Source of the DNA: Actinomycetes bacterium
GTDB lineage: Bacteria > Actinomycetota > Actinomycetes > Streptosporangiales > Streptosporangiaceae
Length of the DNA stretch: 40,396 nt
Assembly: GCA_025964575.1 (NCBI GenBank)
Contig: JAOPYO010000174.1
Location: forward strand, 1 to 40,396
Reading direction: 5' to 3'
Below are positions 8,020-16,374 of the stretch, one piece after another. Under the pieces are notes generated by a model. That model was not told where the DNA came from. It worked only from the letters and a program-made list of their open reading frames with translations, and searched no databases. The translations under genes and the position numbers were made by a program. Within the stretch, counting starts at the first letter, position 1, and each line of letters opens with the position of its first letter.

Positions 8020-8706
8020 GTGACCGCCCCCTCCTGGCTGGACCGTTTCCGCGTCGAAGCGCCGCTGCTCACCGCGCCGCCGTTCCTGAGTCCGCCGGAG
8101 TCCGGCGCACGCCCCGCCGCGGTGCTCATCCTGTTCGGGGAGGGACCTGACGGGCCAGACGTGCTGCTCATCGAGCGGGCGGCGCACCTCAACAAGCACG
8201 CCGGTCAACCGGCATTCCCCGGTGGGGGGATCGATCCGGATGATGACGGCCCGGTCGGGGCGGCCCTGCGGGAGGCGCAGGAGGAGACCGGTCTGGACCC
8301 GGCCGGGGTCGACGTGCTGGTGACGTTGCCGGAGCTTTACCTGGGCCGCAGCGGCTATCGCATCACCCCGGTGGCAGCCTGGTGGCGGGAGCCTTCGGAG
8401 GTGTCGGCGTACGATCCGGGCGAGGTGGCCGCGGTGGCTCGGGTGCCGCTCGCCGAGCTGGCAGATCCGGCGAACAGACTGAATGTGCGGCACCCCGCGG
8501 GCTTCGCGGGCCCCGCCTTCATGGTGCCTGGATCGAGGTTCGTGGGCGCGAACCTACAGCCGCGCGGCGAAGCGCTGCTGGTGTGGGGTTTCACCGCCGG
8601 ACTGCTCACCCAGGTGCTCGAGGTGGGCGGGTGGGATCGGTCCTGGGACACCGCCCGAGTGGAGGATCTGCCCCCCGAGGTACTCGCGCTCGCGGCCCGC
8701 GAATGA
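8020..8706 (+). CDS. NUDIX hydrolase, CoA pyrophosphatase type
   Basis: About 228 aa. The UPF0035 signature upstream of the NUDIX box (LIERAAHLNKHAGQPAFPGG) and the box itself (ending ALREAQEETGL) identify the CoA diphosphatase branch (NudL/YeaB, Rv3672c). Members hydrolyse CoA to phosphopantetheine and 3',5'-ADP. The start is unclear: GTG 8020 is listed, but TTG 7978 overlaps the nth stop and is equally open. Neither has a good Shine-Dalgarno. Conserved position between nth and the MarP-type protease. Confidence 0.87.
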   Translation: MTAPSWLDRFRVEAPLLTAPPFLSPPESGARPAAVLILFGEGPDGPDVLLIERAAHLNKHAGQPAFPGGGIDPDDDGPVGAALREAQEETGLDPAGVDVLVTLPELYLGRSGYRITPVAAWWREPSEVSAYDPGEVAAVARVPLAELADPANRLNVRHPAGFAGPAFMVPGSRFVGANLQPRGEALLVWGFTAGLLTQVLEVGGWDRSWDTARVEDLPPEVLALAARE

Positions 8707-8793
8707 TGAACCGCCTTCCCGATCACTCTGCTGAATGACCGGTTCCATCCTGATGTGGTTCTCCGAGGGGACGTGAACCGGGTTCGTTCCCTA

Positions 8794-8799
8794 TACGGT
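8794..8799 (+). promoter_or_regulatory. -10 box TACGGT for the MarP-type gene
   Basis: TACGGT ends 6 nt before GTG 8806, fitting a leaderless mRNA and supporting that start. Confidence 0.45.
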
Positions 8800-8805
8800 G
8801 AAGGC

Positions 8806-10005
8806 GTGCTGGCTGACCATATCCTCGACGGGGTACTGCTGTTGCTCGTGGCGCTCTTCGGCGTCTCGGGCTACCGGCAGGGCTTCATCGTCGGCCTATT
8901 GAGCTTTGTGGGCTTCGTGGGCGGCGGTGTGCTGGGCACCCTCATCGCACCGCCGCTTGCGAAGGCCGTCGTCGACGGTGCGGCCCAGCAGGCGCTGGTG
9001 GCCATCGTGATCGCCTTTCTGGCCGCGACGCTGGGGCAGTTGGTCGCGTCGTCGATGGGCGCCGTCCTGCGCAACAGGGTGACGGGCAACAACGCGCGCG
9101 CCGTGGACGCGGTCGGCGGTGCGATCGTCAGCGTGATCTCACTTCTGATCGTGACCTGGTTCATCGGCAGCGCGGTGAGCGGCTCGCCGTTCGCTCCGTT
9201 GCGTAACCAGGTGACGAATTCAGGGGTACTGAAGGCCGTCGATGGCGTTATGCCCGATGCCGCCAACGGCTGGTTCTCCTCGTTCCGCGGGTTCGTCTCC
9301 AGGACCGGCTTCCAGCAGGTGTTCGGCGGTCTCGGCGGTGAGCCGATCGTGAACGTGCCGCCGCCCGACCCCAACGTGCTCACCACCGTCGCGCTCCGGG
9401 CGGCCCAGCAGAGCATCGTGAAGATCCAGAGTGTCGCCCCGTCATGTCAGCGGCGCATCGAGGGCACCGGCTTCGCCTTCGCAGCGGAACACGTCATGAC
9501 CAACGCGCACGTGGTGGCCGGCGCCGCCAGGGGCGCATCCACGGTCTTGGCCCTGAACGGGCGTTCCTACCCGGGCCGGGTCGTGCTCTACAACCCGAGC
9601 CGGGACATCGCTGTGCTGTACGTGCCCGGCCTCAATGTGCCGTCGCTGAAGTTCGACGAGCATGCGCAGTCCCGGGACCCGGCAGTGGTCGCAGGCTTCC
9701 CAAAGAACGAGGGCTTCAAGACCAGGGCGGCACGGATCCGGGCCAAGCAGTCGGCGAAGGGCGCCAACATCTACCGCTCGGGTCAGGTGGTCCGGGAGAT
9801 CTACGCCATCCGAGGCCTCGTCGAGCCGGGGAACTCCGGCGGCCCGCTCCTCGCGGAGAACGGCTCCGTCTACGGTGTGATCTTCGCAGCCGCGTTGGAG
9901 GACAAGGACACCGGCTACGCGCTGACCGCCGGCGAGGTGGCCCCTGATGCCCAGGCCGGCGCATCCCTCACCCAGCGGGTCTCCACCCAGGGCTGCTCCG
10001 ACTGA
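8806..10005 (+). CDS. marP: MarP-type membrane serine protease
   Basis: 399 aa. About four N-terminal membrane segments (residues ~8-125, CvpA/colicin V-production-like) precede a periplasmic trypsin-like domain. The triad is His235 (TNAHVV), Asp267 (SRDIAV) and Ser344 (GNSGGP). Cys214 and Cys397 sit where M. tuberculosis MarP (Rv3671c) forms a regulatory disulfide. In mycobacteria MarP is needed for acid and oxidative stress resistance through cleavage of a peptidoglycan hydrolase. GTG 8806 puts the first membrane helix at the N-terminus, as in Rv3671c. Assignment rests on architecture, synteny and the whole-domain resemblance. Confidence 0.92.
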   Translation: MLADHILDGVLLLLVALFGVSGYRQGFIVGLLSFVGFVGGGVLGTLIAPPLAKAVVDGAAQQALVAIVIAFLAATLGQLVASSMGAVLRNRVTGNNARAVDAVGGAIVSVISLLIVTWFIGSAVSGSPFAPLRNQVTNSGVLKAVDGVMPDAANGWFSSFRGFVSRTGFQQVFGGLGGEPIVNVPPPDPNVLTTVALRAAQQSIVKIQSVAPSCQRRIEGTGFAFAAEHVMTNAHVVAGAARGASTVLALNGRSYPGRVVLYNPSRDIAVLYVPGLNVPSLKFDEHAQSRDPAVVAGFPKNEGFKTRAARIRAKQSAKGANIYRSGQVVREIYAIRGLVEPGNSGGPLLAENGSVYGVIFAAALEDKDTGYALTAGEVAPDAQAGASLTQRVSTQGCSD

Positions 10006-10038
10006 CCCGCGCCTTTGTCACCAAGCGAACCCTTCACA

Positions 10039-10086
10039 GCGTGTCCGGAAGATCTATGTCCCGGACGAGATCCACGGGACACGCCC
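10039..10086. repeat. Palindromic repeat, copy 1, in a convergent gap
   Basis: Imperfect inverted arms 10039-10055 and 10068-10086 could form a hairpin between the convergent marP and DUF309 genes. The right arm (agatccacgggacacgccc) matches 37384-37402 at 18 of 19 positions. It may serve as the terminator and may belong to a dispersed repeat family. Confidence 0.65.
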
Positions 10087-10105
10087 TGCGGGGATCGCGG
10101 CGCCT

Positions 10106-10558
10106 TCAGGGCCGGCGTAGGAGTCCGACGCCCAGGTCGGTGAGGGCCCCGGGCGTCTCGGTCTCCAGCCGCCCTGCGAGCGCCCGTACGTCCCGTACCA
10201 GCGTGGGCAGATCCAGCCCGTACGGCCCGGCAGGGTCCCCACGGAAGGGTTCCAGCCGGTCGGCGGCGCGAGTCAGCAGGGCTTGGGCGCCGCGGGCGTT
10301 GCCGCGGCGTACATGGGTGAGCCCGACCGCCACCTGAGCCAGCCCGCGCCACAGCTCACGCTCTCCCTCCGGGGCGGCCTTCCACACCGATTCCAGCACC
10401 TCGTGGGCATGGAAGGGCCGGTCGGCGTCGAGCAGTCGCTGCGCCTCCGCGAGGGCATCGACCGGCGAGAGGTCCAGATCGTCGGGCATGGTGGGCTCGC
10501 CCTCCGCGCCATAGGGCAGGGGCCGTCCATAGATGTCCCGTGGCCGGGTGTTCCTCAT
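10106..10558 (-). CDS. DUF309 domain protein
   Basis: 150 aa. FHAHEVLESVW and ELWRGLAQVAVGLTHVRRGN are the diagnostic halves of the DUF309 family, small helical cytosolic proteins with conserved His/Glu residues and no settled function. ATG 10558 is preceded on the minus strand by TACGTT with 6 nt spacing, a probable leaderless promoter. Monocistronic, converging on marP. Confidence 0.85.
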   Translation of the reverse strand: MRNTRPRDIYGRPLPYGAEGEPTMPDDLDLSPVDALAEAQRLLDADRPFHAHEVLESVWKAAPEGERELWRGLAQVAVGLTHVRRGNARGAQALLTRAADRLEPFRGDPAGPYGLDLPTLVRDVRALAGRLETETPGALTDLGVGLLRRP

Positions 10559-10564
10559 GCCCCC

Positions 10565-10570
10565 AACGTA
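10565..10570 (-). promoter_or_regulatory. -10 box TACGTT for the DUF309 gene
   Basis: TACGTT ends 6 nt before ATG 10558 on the minus strand. No separate ribosome-binding site is seen. Confidence 0.45.
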
Positions 10571-10637
10571 CGCCGCTCCCCGACATCATCACCGTGCATC
10601 TGTAGTGACGTGCTCAGGAGCTGGCGGCGACGCGGAG

Positions 10638-11558
10638 CTAGCGTTCGGGCTCGGGGTCTGCGAGCCAGCCGAGCAGATGGCCGTCGAAGGCCCGCGGTCG
10701 CTCCTGATGCGGGAAGTGCCCGGCGCCTTCGATGAGCTTCCAGCGGTACGCAGCCTCGACGTAGCGTCCGGAACCCTGGGCGCTGCGCGGCAATATGTAC
10801 GGGTCCAGTGAGCCGTGCAGGTGCAGCGTAGGCACCTGGATGGGAGCATGCATCCGGTGGCCATAACGCAGGCCGTCCGGCCGGGGCTGGGAGCGGATCA
10901 GCCAGCGGTGGTACTCCAGGGCGCAGTGTGCGACTCCCGGGAGCTGGAATGCCTGCCGGACCAGGCGCTCGGTGCGCTGATCCGGCCAGCCTGGCGCCGA
11001 CCAGTCGTGCAACAGCTGCCCGATCTCGGCGGCGTCATCACGGACAAGGGCACGCTCCGGCCAGCGGGGCAGCTGGAACCTGAACGTGTCCCGGCTCGCC
11101 CAGCCCTGCCCGCGTGGGTCTTCCCGGATGGCCTGCCGCAGTCGTAGTGGGTGCGGAGCGGACACCGCGACCAGTCGCTGGACGACCTTGGGGTGGTAGA
11201 CCGCCATCGTCCAGGCCAGCAGTCCACCCCAGTCGTGGCCGGCGATGACCGCGTTGGCCTCGCCCAGCGCTCGGACCAGGCCGGCCGCGTCGCCCGCGAG
11301 GGTCACCAGGTCGTAACCGCGAGGTGGTTTGTCACTCCCGCCGTAGCCGCGCAGGTCGACCGCGACGACGCGGTAGCCGGCGGCGGGCAGCGAGACCAGC
11401 TGGTTGTGCCAGGACCACCAGAACTCCGGGAAGCCGTGCAGCAGCAGGATGAGCGGCCCTTCACCGGCCTCGGCGACGTGGAATCGGGTCCCGCCCGCAC
11501 TGACGGCCCGGTGTGTCCAGGGGCCGTCGATGTGCACGATCTCGTCGTGGGCGGTCAT
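10638..11558 (-). CDS. Alpha/beta hydrolase, epoxide hydrolase (EphE-like)
   Basis: 306 aa. The oxyanion motif HGFPE (41-45), nucleophile Asp109 in GHDWGG, an acidic residue in HGSLDPYI and the catalytic histidine in GAGHFPHQE make a complete alpha/beta epoxide hydrolase set. Asp in place of Ser as nucleophile favours epoxide hydrolase over esterase; haloalkane dehalogenase is the main alternative. The gene lies 7 bp downstream of the holin-like gene in one operon, as ephE (Rv3670) adjoins Rv3669. Start ATG 11558. Cytosolic; substrate unknown. Confidence 0.88.
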   Translation of the reverse strand: MTAHDEIVHIDGPWTHRAVSAGGTRFHVAEAGEGPLILLLHGFPEFWWSWHNQLVSLPAAGYRVVAVDLRGYGGSDKPPRGYDLVTLAGDAAGLVRALGEANAVIAGHDWGGLLAWTMAVYHPKVVQRLVAVSAPHPLRLRQAIREDPRGQGWASRDTFRFQLPRWPERALVRDDAAEIGQLLHDWSAPGWPDQRTERLVRQAFQLPGVAHCALEYHRWLIRSQPRPDGLRYGHRMHAPIQVPTLHLHGSLDPYILPRSAQGSGRYVEAAYRWKLIEGAGHFPHQERPRAFDGHLLGWLADPEPER

Positions 11559-11565
11559 TACGCCT

Positions 11566-12000
11566 TTACTTCGTGATGGCGGGTTGCTCGGAGTCGCCGC
11601 CGCCACGGCGGAGCATGGTCAGGTCGTCCATGGTGGTCTTGCGGGTGCGCTTCAGGCCACCGATCTTGCGCATGCGCAGATAGCCGATGCCGCAGAGGAC
11701 CACGGCCAGCAGCACGTACGCAAAGGAGACGATCAGGAAAGCCGCCCATGGCCACACGCCCAGGTCGACCAGGGCGTACGCGGCGGAGATCGAGAGCAGG
11801 ATGACGACCACACAGGCGATCACCCCGGCGACACCGAACAGCACGCCACCCAGGGCTGCCTTCTTGACGTCGCCCTTCAGCTCCATCTTGGCGAGCTCCA
11901 TCTCCGACCGGACCAGGCGGGAGACGTTGCCCGACGCCAGCGCGACCAGTTCACCGAGAGACTTGTCCTCGATTTGCTCGTCTGGTCGTACCTCGGTCAT
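11566..12000 (-). CDS. Actinobacterial holin-X/phage holin-like membrane protein
   Basis: 144 aa. An amphipathic N-terminal region (LGELVALASGNVSRLVRSEMELAKMELKGDVKKA) leads into two hydrophobic segments near residues 50-75 and 82-105, then a basic tail. This is the architecture of the actinobacterial holin superfamily (Rv3669 type), which despite the name is chromosomal and of unknown role. ATG 12000 has GGAGAGG just upstream. The reading frame stays open upstream into the NhaA remnant, but the ribosome-binding site favours a separate start. Confidence 0.85.
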   Translation of the reverse strand: MTEVRPDEQIEDKSLGELVALASGNVSRLVRSEMELAKMELKGDVKKAALGGVLFGVAGVIACVVVILLSISAAYALVDLGVWPWAAFLIVSFAYVLLAVVLCGIGYLRMRKIGGLKRTRKTTMDDLTMLRRGGGDSEQPAITK

Positions 12001-12106
12001 ATCGCCTCTCCTTTTCAATGCGGGCACTGGGCCACAGCCTGACATCAGCCGTACCTCCAGGCCACCCGCGGGCCCTACTCGGCGGCCTCGTCGTCCCGGG
12101 TCGGAC

Positions 12107-12300
12107 TGACGTACGCGGATCCGGAAGGCGGCGACGGCCGCCGCCGCGATAAGACTCGCGATCAGGACCCCCGGGGTCACTCTTTCGGATCGTTCCGTTC
12201 CTGTGTAGGCCAAATCGCCGATGAGCAGCGAAACGATGAAGCTCACACTCGCGAGTGTCGAGGTGAGGTTACCCGCGATGTCGCCCCCTATCCCCGCCGT
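12107..12300 (-). pseudogene. Truncated C-terminus of NhaA Na+/H+ antiporter
   Basis: Read on the minus strand, this segment encodes TSTLASVSFIVSLLIGDLAY and then a second hydrophobic helix ending AAFRIRVRQSD. These resemble the last two transmembrane helices of actinobacterial NhaA (the GIGFTVSLLIGELAF block and the final helix). The first ~350 residues of an antiporter are missing: acs begins only ~50 bp upstream. nhaA is found between acs and the holin-like gene in Streptomyces, so this is most simply a deletion remnant. It lacks an obvious start with a ribosome-binding site and is open into the holin-like gene. Confidence 0.6.
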
Positions 12301-12338
12301 GATCATGCAGTTCGTGTCGTAACCGCATGATCACGGGG
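12292..12338. terminator. Hairpin after acs
   Basis: The ten-base arms 12299-12308 and 12325-12334 pair perfectly around a 16-nt loop, and adjacent C4/G4 runs extend the stem past a bulge. It follows the acs stop codon on the minus strand and abuts the NhaA remnant. Confidence 0.55.
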
Positions 12339-12348
12339 AGGGGTGGGG

Positions 12349-14310
12349 TCAGTCCTCGGACTTGGCCGCGGGGAGCTTCTCGGAGATGAGGTCCATCACC
12401 GTGCTGTCGGCGAGCGTGGTGACGTCGCCGATGCTGCGGTTCTCCGCCACGTCCTTCAGCAGCCGCCGCATGATCTTGCCCGAACGGGTCTTGGGCAGCT
12501 CGGGAACGATCATGATCTGACGGGGCTTGGCGATCGGCCCGAGGGTCTTGGAGACGTGGTCGCGCAGCTCCTTGACGAAGTCCTCACCCTCGATGTTCTC
12601 CGCGTTGCCGCGCGGGATGACGAACGCCACGATCGCCTGTCCGGTCAGCGGGTCGGTGGCGCCGGTCACCGCGGCCTCGGCCACCTTCGGGTGCGAGACC
12701 AGGGCTGACTCCACCTCGGTGGTGGAGATGTTGTGACCGGAGACGAGCATGACGTCGTCGACCCGGCCGAGCAGCCACAGGTCGCCGTCTCCGTCCTTCT
12801 TGGCCCCGTCGCCGGCGAAGTAGAAGCCGTCGAAACGCGACCAGTAGGTGTCGAGGAACCGCTGGTCGTCGCCCCAGATGGTGCGGAGCATCGACGGCCA
12901 CGGCTCTTTGAGCACCAGGAAGCCGCCGCCGCCGTTCGGCACGGACTGGGCCTGATCGTCGATCACATCGGCGGAGATGCCCGGCAGGGGCCGCATCGCG
13001 GCGCCCGGCTTGCCATGGGTGATGCCCGGCAGCGGGCTGATCATGATGGCACCGGTCTCCGTCTGCCACCAGGTGTCCACTACGGGACACCGGTCGCCGC
13101 CGATGTGCGTGCGATACCAGACGTACGCCTCGGGGTTGATCGGCTCACCGACGCTGCCCAGGACCCGCAGGCTGCTCAGGTCGTACTTCGCGGGGATGTC
13201 GTCACCCCACTTCATGAACGTGCGGATCGCTGTGGGCGCCGTGTAGAAGATCGTGACCTTGTACTTCTCGATGATCTCCCACCAGCGGCCCTTGTGCGGG
13301 GTGTCGGGGGTGCCTTCGTACATCACCTGGGTCGCACCGTTGGCCAGCGGGCCGTACACGATGTAGGAGTGGCCGGTCACCCAGCCGATGTCCGCCGAGC
13401 ACCAGTAGACGTCGGTCTGTGGCTTGAGGTCGAAGACCGCGTGATGAGTGTAGGCGACCTGGGTGAGATAACCGCCGGTGGTGTGCAGGATGCCCTTGGG
13501 CTTACCGGTGGTTCCCGAGGTGTAGAGGATGAAGAGCGGGTGTTCGGAGTCGTGGGGCTCGGCTCGGTGCTGGTCGCTCTGGCGCTCCACGACGTCGTGC
13601 CACCACACGTCCTTGGGGGTCTCGGCGACCTCCTCGCCGGTGCGGCGGACGACCAGGACGTGTTCGACGGACGAGGTCGCGGCGACCGCCTCGTCGACGG
13701 TGGGCTTGAGCGCGGACGGCTTGCCGCGCCGGTAGCCGCCGTCCGCGGTGATGACCAGCTTGGCGTCGGCGTCCTCGATCCGGGTCCTGAGCGCTTCGGC
13801 GCTGAAACCGCCGAAGACCACCGAGTGGGTCGCGCCGATGCGGGCGCAGGCCAGCATGGAGACCACGGCCTCGGGGATCATCGGCAGGTAGATGGCGACC
13901 CGGTCGCCCTTGGCCACGCCCAGCTCGAGCAAGGCGTTGGCCGTCTTGTTGACCTCGCGCTGCAGATCGGCGTAGGTGATGGTGCGCGAGTCGCCCTCCG
14001 GTTCGCCCTCCCAGTGGATGGCCACCTTGGCGCCGAGGCCGGCCTCGACATGCCGGTCCACGCAGTTGTAGGCGACGTTCAGTTCGCCGCCGACGAACCA
14101 TTTGGCGAAGGGCGGGTTGCTCCAGTCGAGCACTGTGTCCCAGCGCTTGGCCCAGGTCAGCCGGTCGGCCTGCTTCGCCCAGAATGCGAGCCGATCCGCC
14201 GCTGCCTCGTCGTACGCCTCCGCGGTCACGTTCGCCGACGCCGTGAGCTCCGGCGGCGGAGCGAAGCGCCGGGTCTCGTTCAGCAGGTTCGACAGTGTCT
14301 CTTGACTCAC
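12349..14310 (-). CDS. acs: Acetyl-CoA synthetase (AMP-forming)
   Basis: 653 aa, the normal length. The AMP-binding signature [18 protein letters not shown] and the C-terminal [11 protein letters not shown], whose last GK lysine is the catalytic and acetylation-regulated residue, are all intact. Converts acetate, ATP and CoA to acetyl-CoA, feeding the TCA/glyoxylate pathways. GTG 14310 is preceded by AAGGAG at a suitable distance. Homologue of Rv3667 in the same neighbourhood. The upstream gap (14311-14592) contains an imperfect TGTG/CACA inverted sequence around 14423-14437 that does not meet the Crp spacing. Confidence 0.97.
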   Translation of the reverse strand: MSQETLSNLLNETRRFAPPPELTASANVTAEAYDEAAADRLAFWAKQADRLTWAKRWDTVLDWSNPPFAKWFVGGELNVAYNCVDRHVEAGLGAKVAIHWEGEPEGDSRTITYADLQREVNKTANALLELGVAKGDRVAIYLPMIPEAVVSMLACARIGATHSVVFGGFSAEALRTRIEDADAKLVITADGGYRRGKPSALKPTVDEAVAATSSVEHVLVVRRTGEEVAETPKDVWWHDVVERQSDQHRAEPHDSEHPLFILYTSGTTGKPKGILHTTGGYLTQVAYTHHAVFDLKPQTDVYWCSADIGWVTGHSYIVYGPLANGATQVMYEGTPDTPHKGRWWEIIEKYKVTIFYTAPTAIRTFMKWGDDIPAKYDLSSLRVLGSVGEPINPEAYVWYRTHIGGDRCPVVDTWWQTETGAIMISPLPGITHGKPGAAMRPLPGISADVIDDQAQSVPNGGGGFLVLKEPWPSMLRTIWGDDQRFLDTYWSRFDGFYFAGDGAKKDGDGDLWLLGRVDDVMLVSGHNISTTEVESALVSHPKVAEAAVTGATDPLTGQAIVAFVIPRGNAENIEGEDFVKELRDHVSKTLGPIAKPRQIMIVPELPKTRSGKIMRRLLKDVAENRSIGDVTTLADSTVMDLISEKLPAAKSED

Positions 14311-14579
14311 GCGTACTCCTTCGAAGCGGAAGAGATGAGGCGCGCCCGGTAGAGCCCCACCCCATCAGGGAGCCCCGCCGGCTCACAAGTACCGAGGACG
14401 TACGCCTCCGGTGAGGATCGTATGTGATGGGCACACACAGAGACTGGCATATCCCCTCTGACATGCCTATTCCTGCCTATTAGCGGCTTAAGGCCGCATA
14501 CCGCTCCTGCGTACGACCCATACCAGCGACGGCGGGTGGATGGCGGCGCTCCGCAGTTCAGGCACGGTGGCCCGCTCGG

Positions 14580-14585
14580 TAGGGT
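14580..14585 (+). promoter_or_regulatory. -10 box TAGGGT for the Fic-like gene
   Basis: TAGGGT ends 7 nt before GTG 14593 with no Shine-Dalgarno between, suggesting a leaderless transcript. Confidence 0.45.
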
Positions 14586-14592
14586 CTGTCGG

Positions 14593-15396
14593 GTGAACGA
14601 CCCCTTTGCTCAAGTGGCGCAGCTGACCGGAGTGGCCGACGCCGTCGCCGAGGCTCGCAAGGCCGTGGACCGTCTGCTCGGTCACAAGATCCTGCGCCGC
14701 CGCAGCGCCGAGGTCTCCGCTGAGTCGGCCCTGCGGGGTGCTCGGGCCTCCGCTGCGCTGGAGGGTACGGACGTGCCGCTCGATTCCCTCCGCGGCGGTT
14801 CTTCCGATTCCTCCGGTGGCCCCGACCCGGTCGTGCAGGGCAGCCTGCGGGTCTCCGCCGAGATCGGTGCGCTGGCCGGCACCTGGCGGCAGGCTCCTCG
14901 TCAGGTGCTCGCCCGGCTCCATGTGCTGGCCGCGGCGGACGCGGTGGACGCCGATGAGCTCGGTCGGCCGCGTTCGGGGGACCAGGACGCCATCGACGTG
15001 CTGAAACTGGGGCAGCCGCCCGCGCCGGACGAGGTCGCGGCCAGATTGGAGAGCCTCAGTGGCCTGCTGACCGCGCCGACCAAGGCTCCCGCGCTGGTCG
15101 TGGCGGCTCTGGTGCACGGTGAGCTGCTGGCCCTGCGGCCCTTCGGCTGGGGTGACGGGATAGTGGCCCGCGCGGCAGAGCGCCTCACGCTGGTCGAACG
15201 TGGTCTGGATCCGAAGTCCCTCACCGCTCCCGAGGTGGGACACGCGGAACTCGCGGATGAGTATGCCTTGGCGCTTCGCGGCTATCTCGCCGGTTCTCCC
15301 GAAGGAGTGGCCGCCTGGGTATGCCACTGTGCCGATGCGGTCACCGTGGCGGCTCGGGATTCGCTCGCCATCTGTGAAGCGTTCATGCGCGGCTGA
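14593..15396 (+). CDS. Fic-like fold protein with degenerate active site
   Basis: 267 aa. SAALEG (53-58) matches the Fic inhibitory-helix pattern (S/T)xxxE(G/N), and RPFGWGDGIVAR (182-193) sits where HPFxxGNGRxxR should be, after a hydrophobic helix with VHGELLALRPF. The catalytic histidine is Arg182, the Asn is Asp188 and the first Arg is Ile190, so AMP transfer is unlikely. Such proteins are often annotated as hypothetical or oxidoreductase. It lies divergent from acs. Function is unknown; a binding or regulatory role is possible. The Fic relationship is my inference from the two motifs. Confidence 0.7.
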   Translation: MNDPFAQVAQLTGVADAVAEARKAVDRLLGHKILRRRSAEVSAESALRGARASAALEGTDVPLDSLRGGSSDSSGGPDPVVQGSLRVSAEIGALAGTWRQAPRQVLARLHVLAAADAVDADELGRPRSGDQDAIDVLKLGQPPAPDEVAARLESLSGLLTAPTKAPALVVAALVHGELLALRPFGWGDGIVARAAERLTLVERGLDPKSLTAPEVGHAELADEYALALRGYLAGSPEGVAAWVCHCADAVTVAARDSLAICEAFMRG

Positions 15397-15435
15397 TGTT
15401 CCGTGGGTACTTCGGTATAGGCCGGACATAAGCGA

Positions 15436-15462
15436 GCGGCGCCCTTATCGAGAGAGCGCCGC
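15436..15462 (+). terminator. Weak hairpin after the Fic-like gene
   Basis: GCGGCGC (15436-15442) pairs with GCGCCGC (15456-15462) around a 13-nt loop, 40 bases past the stop codon. No T-tract. Confidence 0.4.
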
Positions 15463-15771
15463 CGCCGCCACGTCACACCAGGTTACCAAGCGTGCACCTT
15501 CAATCGTCGGAGCGGGTCAAGCCCGTCACGACGCGCCTCCCGCGGCTGGTCGCGCGTGGGTACACCGGCTGCCGTGCTCGGACACTTGGTCCGTGACACC
15601 TGTCTACGCCTCATTCGCCCAGTTGACAAGCCCTGAATCCAAAAACAGGGGTTCTCCGGCGGTGGATCGCACGCGGAACGGCGGACCCGGAAGACGGCGC
15701 TCGCAGGGGTTCCGGGGGGCGCGGGGTTCCGGGCGGGCCATTCCCGTCCGCCCCAGATGACCTACAAATTT

Positions 15772-15788
15772 GATCACGGAGGGTGATC
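15772..15788. promoter_or_regulatory. Palindromic operator-like site
   Basis: GATCAC and GTGATC are perfect inverted half sites separated by 5 bp, in a locally AT-richer stretch of noncoding DNA. It follows TACAAA (15763-15768), a possible -10 element on the + strand. The binding protein is unknown. Confidence 0.35.
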
Positions 15789-16111
15789 GAATCGGGCGGC
15801 GCCTGCTCTGTCCGGACCGGCGATGACCGTGGAATGCCGCTACAGGTCTGGATTGGCGAACATCCCTTGGGGGGCGACAGACTCCTGCGTTATGCATGTT
15901 GCATTGAGCGACGTCTCTCTCTGGTGGGGGATCGTCACTACGCGGTGAGAAAAAAACGAACTCAATAGCGCTCTTGTGCTCGACGGAACCTTCAACGATC
16001 GGGCAGCATATGTTGTATCTGCCTAGACTGCAGGCACTAGGTTTACTCTCTCGTGGACTGACCTAGTCCCCCTTTGCCAGCCAAGTCCCGAGACTTTTCT
16101 GGAAAACGGGC

Positions 16112-16136
16112 CCGGCTCTACCCCCCCCGGAGCCGG
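16112..16136. terminator. Hairpin A upstream of ssd
   Basis: CCGGCTC (16112-16118) pairs with GAGCCGG (16130-16136) around an 11-nt C-rich loop. May be part of the RNA candidate or an attenuator or terminator. Confidence 0.45.
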
Positions 16137-16142
16137 ACCGTA

Positions 16143-16178
16143 CGACGACCCCCGCTCTCCCCCCAGCGGGGGTCGTCG
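16143..16178. terminator. Hairpin B upstream of ssd, perfect 14-bp stem
   Basis: The arms 16143-16156 and 16165-16178 are perfectly complementary with an 8-nt loop (ctcccccc). This is the most stable structure in the gap, about 200 bp before the ssd start. Confidence 0.55.
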
Positions 16179-16288
16179 GCTGTCCGGCGGTCAACGATTT
16201 TCCTTCTTCGCCCTCGGCCCGACGGGATATGACGCCGCCGGAGCCATCGGCAGGCTGGTGTTCTACGGGCCGGTTCTCTACGGGCTGG

Positions 16289-16297
16289 TTATCCACA
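16289..16297 (+). promoter_or_regulatory. DnaA-box-like nonamer TTATCCACA
   Basis: Exact match to the DnaA-box consensus, 77 bp upstream of the ssd start. One of several in the Tad locus. Confidence 0.5.
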
Positions 16298-16374
16298 GGC
16301 TGGGGAAACTCTTCCGCCCGGAGGGTGGGCAGCGCAGGGTGGGGGGTCTTGGCGCCGAACTGGTGGAGGGCCCG

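Larger units (their letters stand above)
15949..16180. ncRNA. Structured noncoding RNA candidate upstream of ssd (possible Ms1 homologue)
   Basis: No plausible gene occupies 15397-16374 (978 bp). Within it, 16020-16180 carries consecutive inverted repeats: TGCCT/AGGCA (16020-16036), ACTAGGT/ACCTAGT (16036-16067), a 7-bp stem (16112-16136) and a perfect 14-bp stem (16143-16178). CTAGG-type segments occur three times, so stems can exchange partners. On the minus strand seven T end the region (15950-15956), although the hairpin just before them is weak. In mycobacteria the abundant RNA-polymerase-binding RNA Ms1/MTS2823 is encoded next to the ssd homologue, the same position. Identity as Ms1 is inferred from synteny and structure only; direction is unproven, minus being favoured. 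Confidence 0.35.

Noticed and set aside
11566..12306. 246-aa holin-like protein with extra N-terminal helices
   Set aside because: A strong ribosome-binding site precedes ATG 12000, and the upstream part resembles NhaA, not the holin family; read as remnant plus separate gene.
12733..14352. 539-codon + strand open frame antisense to acs
   Set aside because: acs has complete family motifs on the other strand; this frame is a GC-rich shadow.
14423..14437. Crp-like TGTGA...CACA sequence upstream of acs
   Set aside because: Half-site spacing is off by one from the 6-bp spacer, so I do not call it an operator.
15892..15948. 18-codon ORF in the ssd upstream gap
   Set aside because: No ribosome-binding site at proper distance and no family resemblance; better explained as part of the noncoding region.
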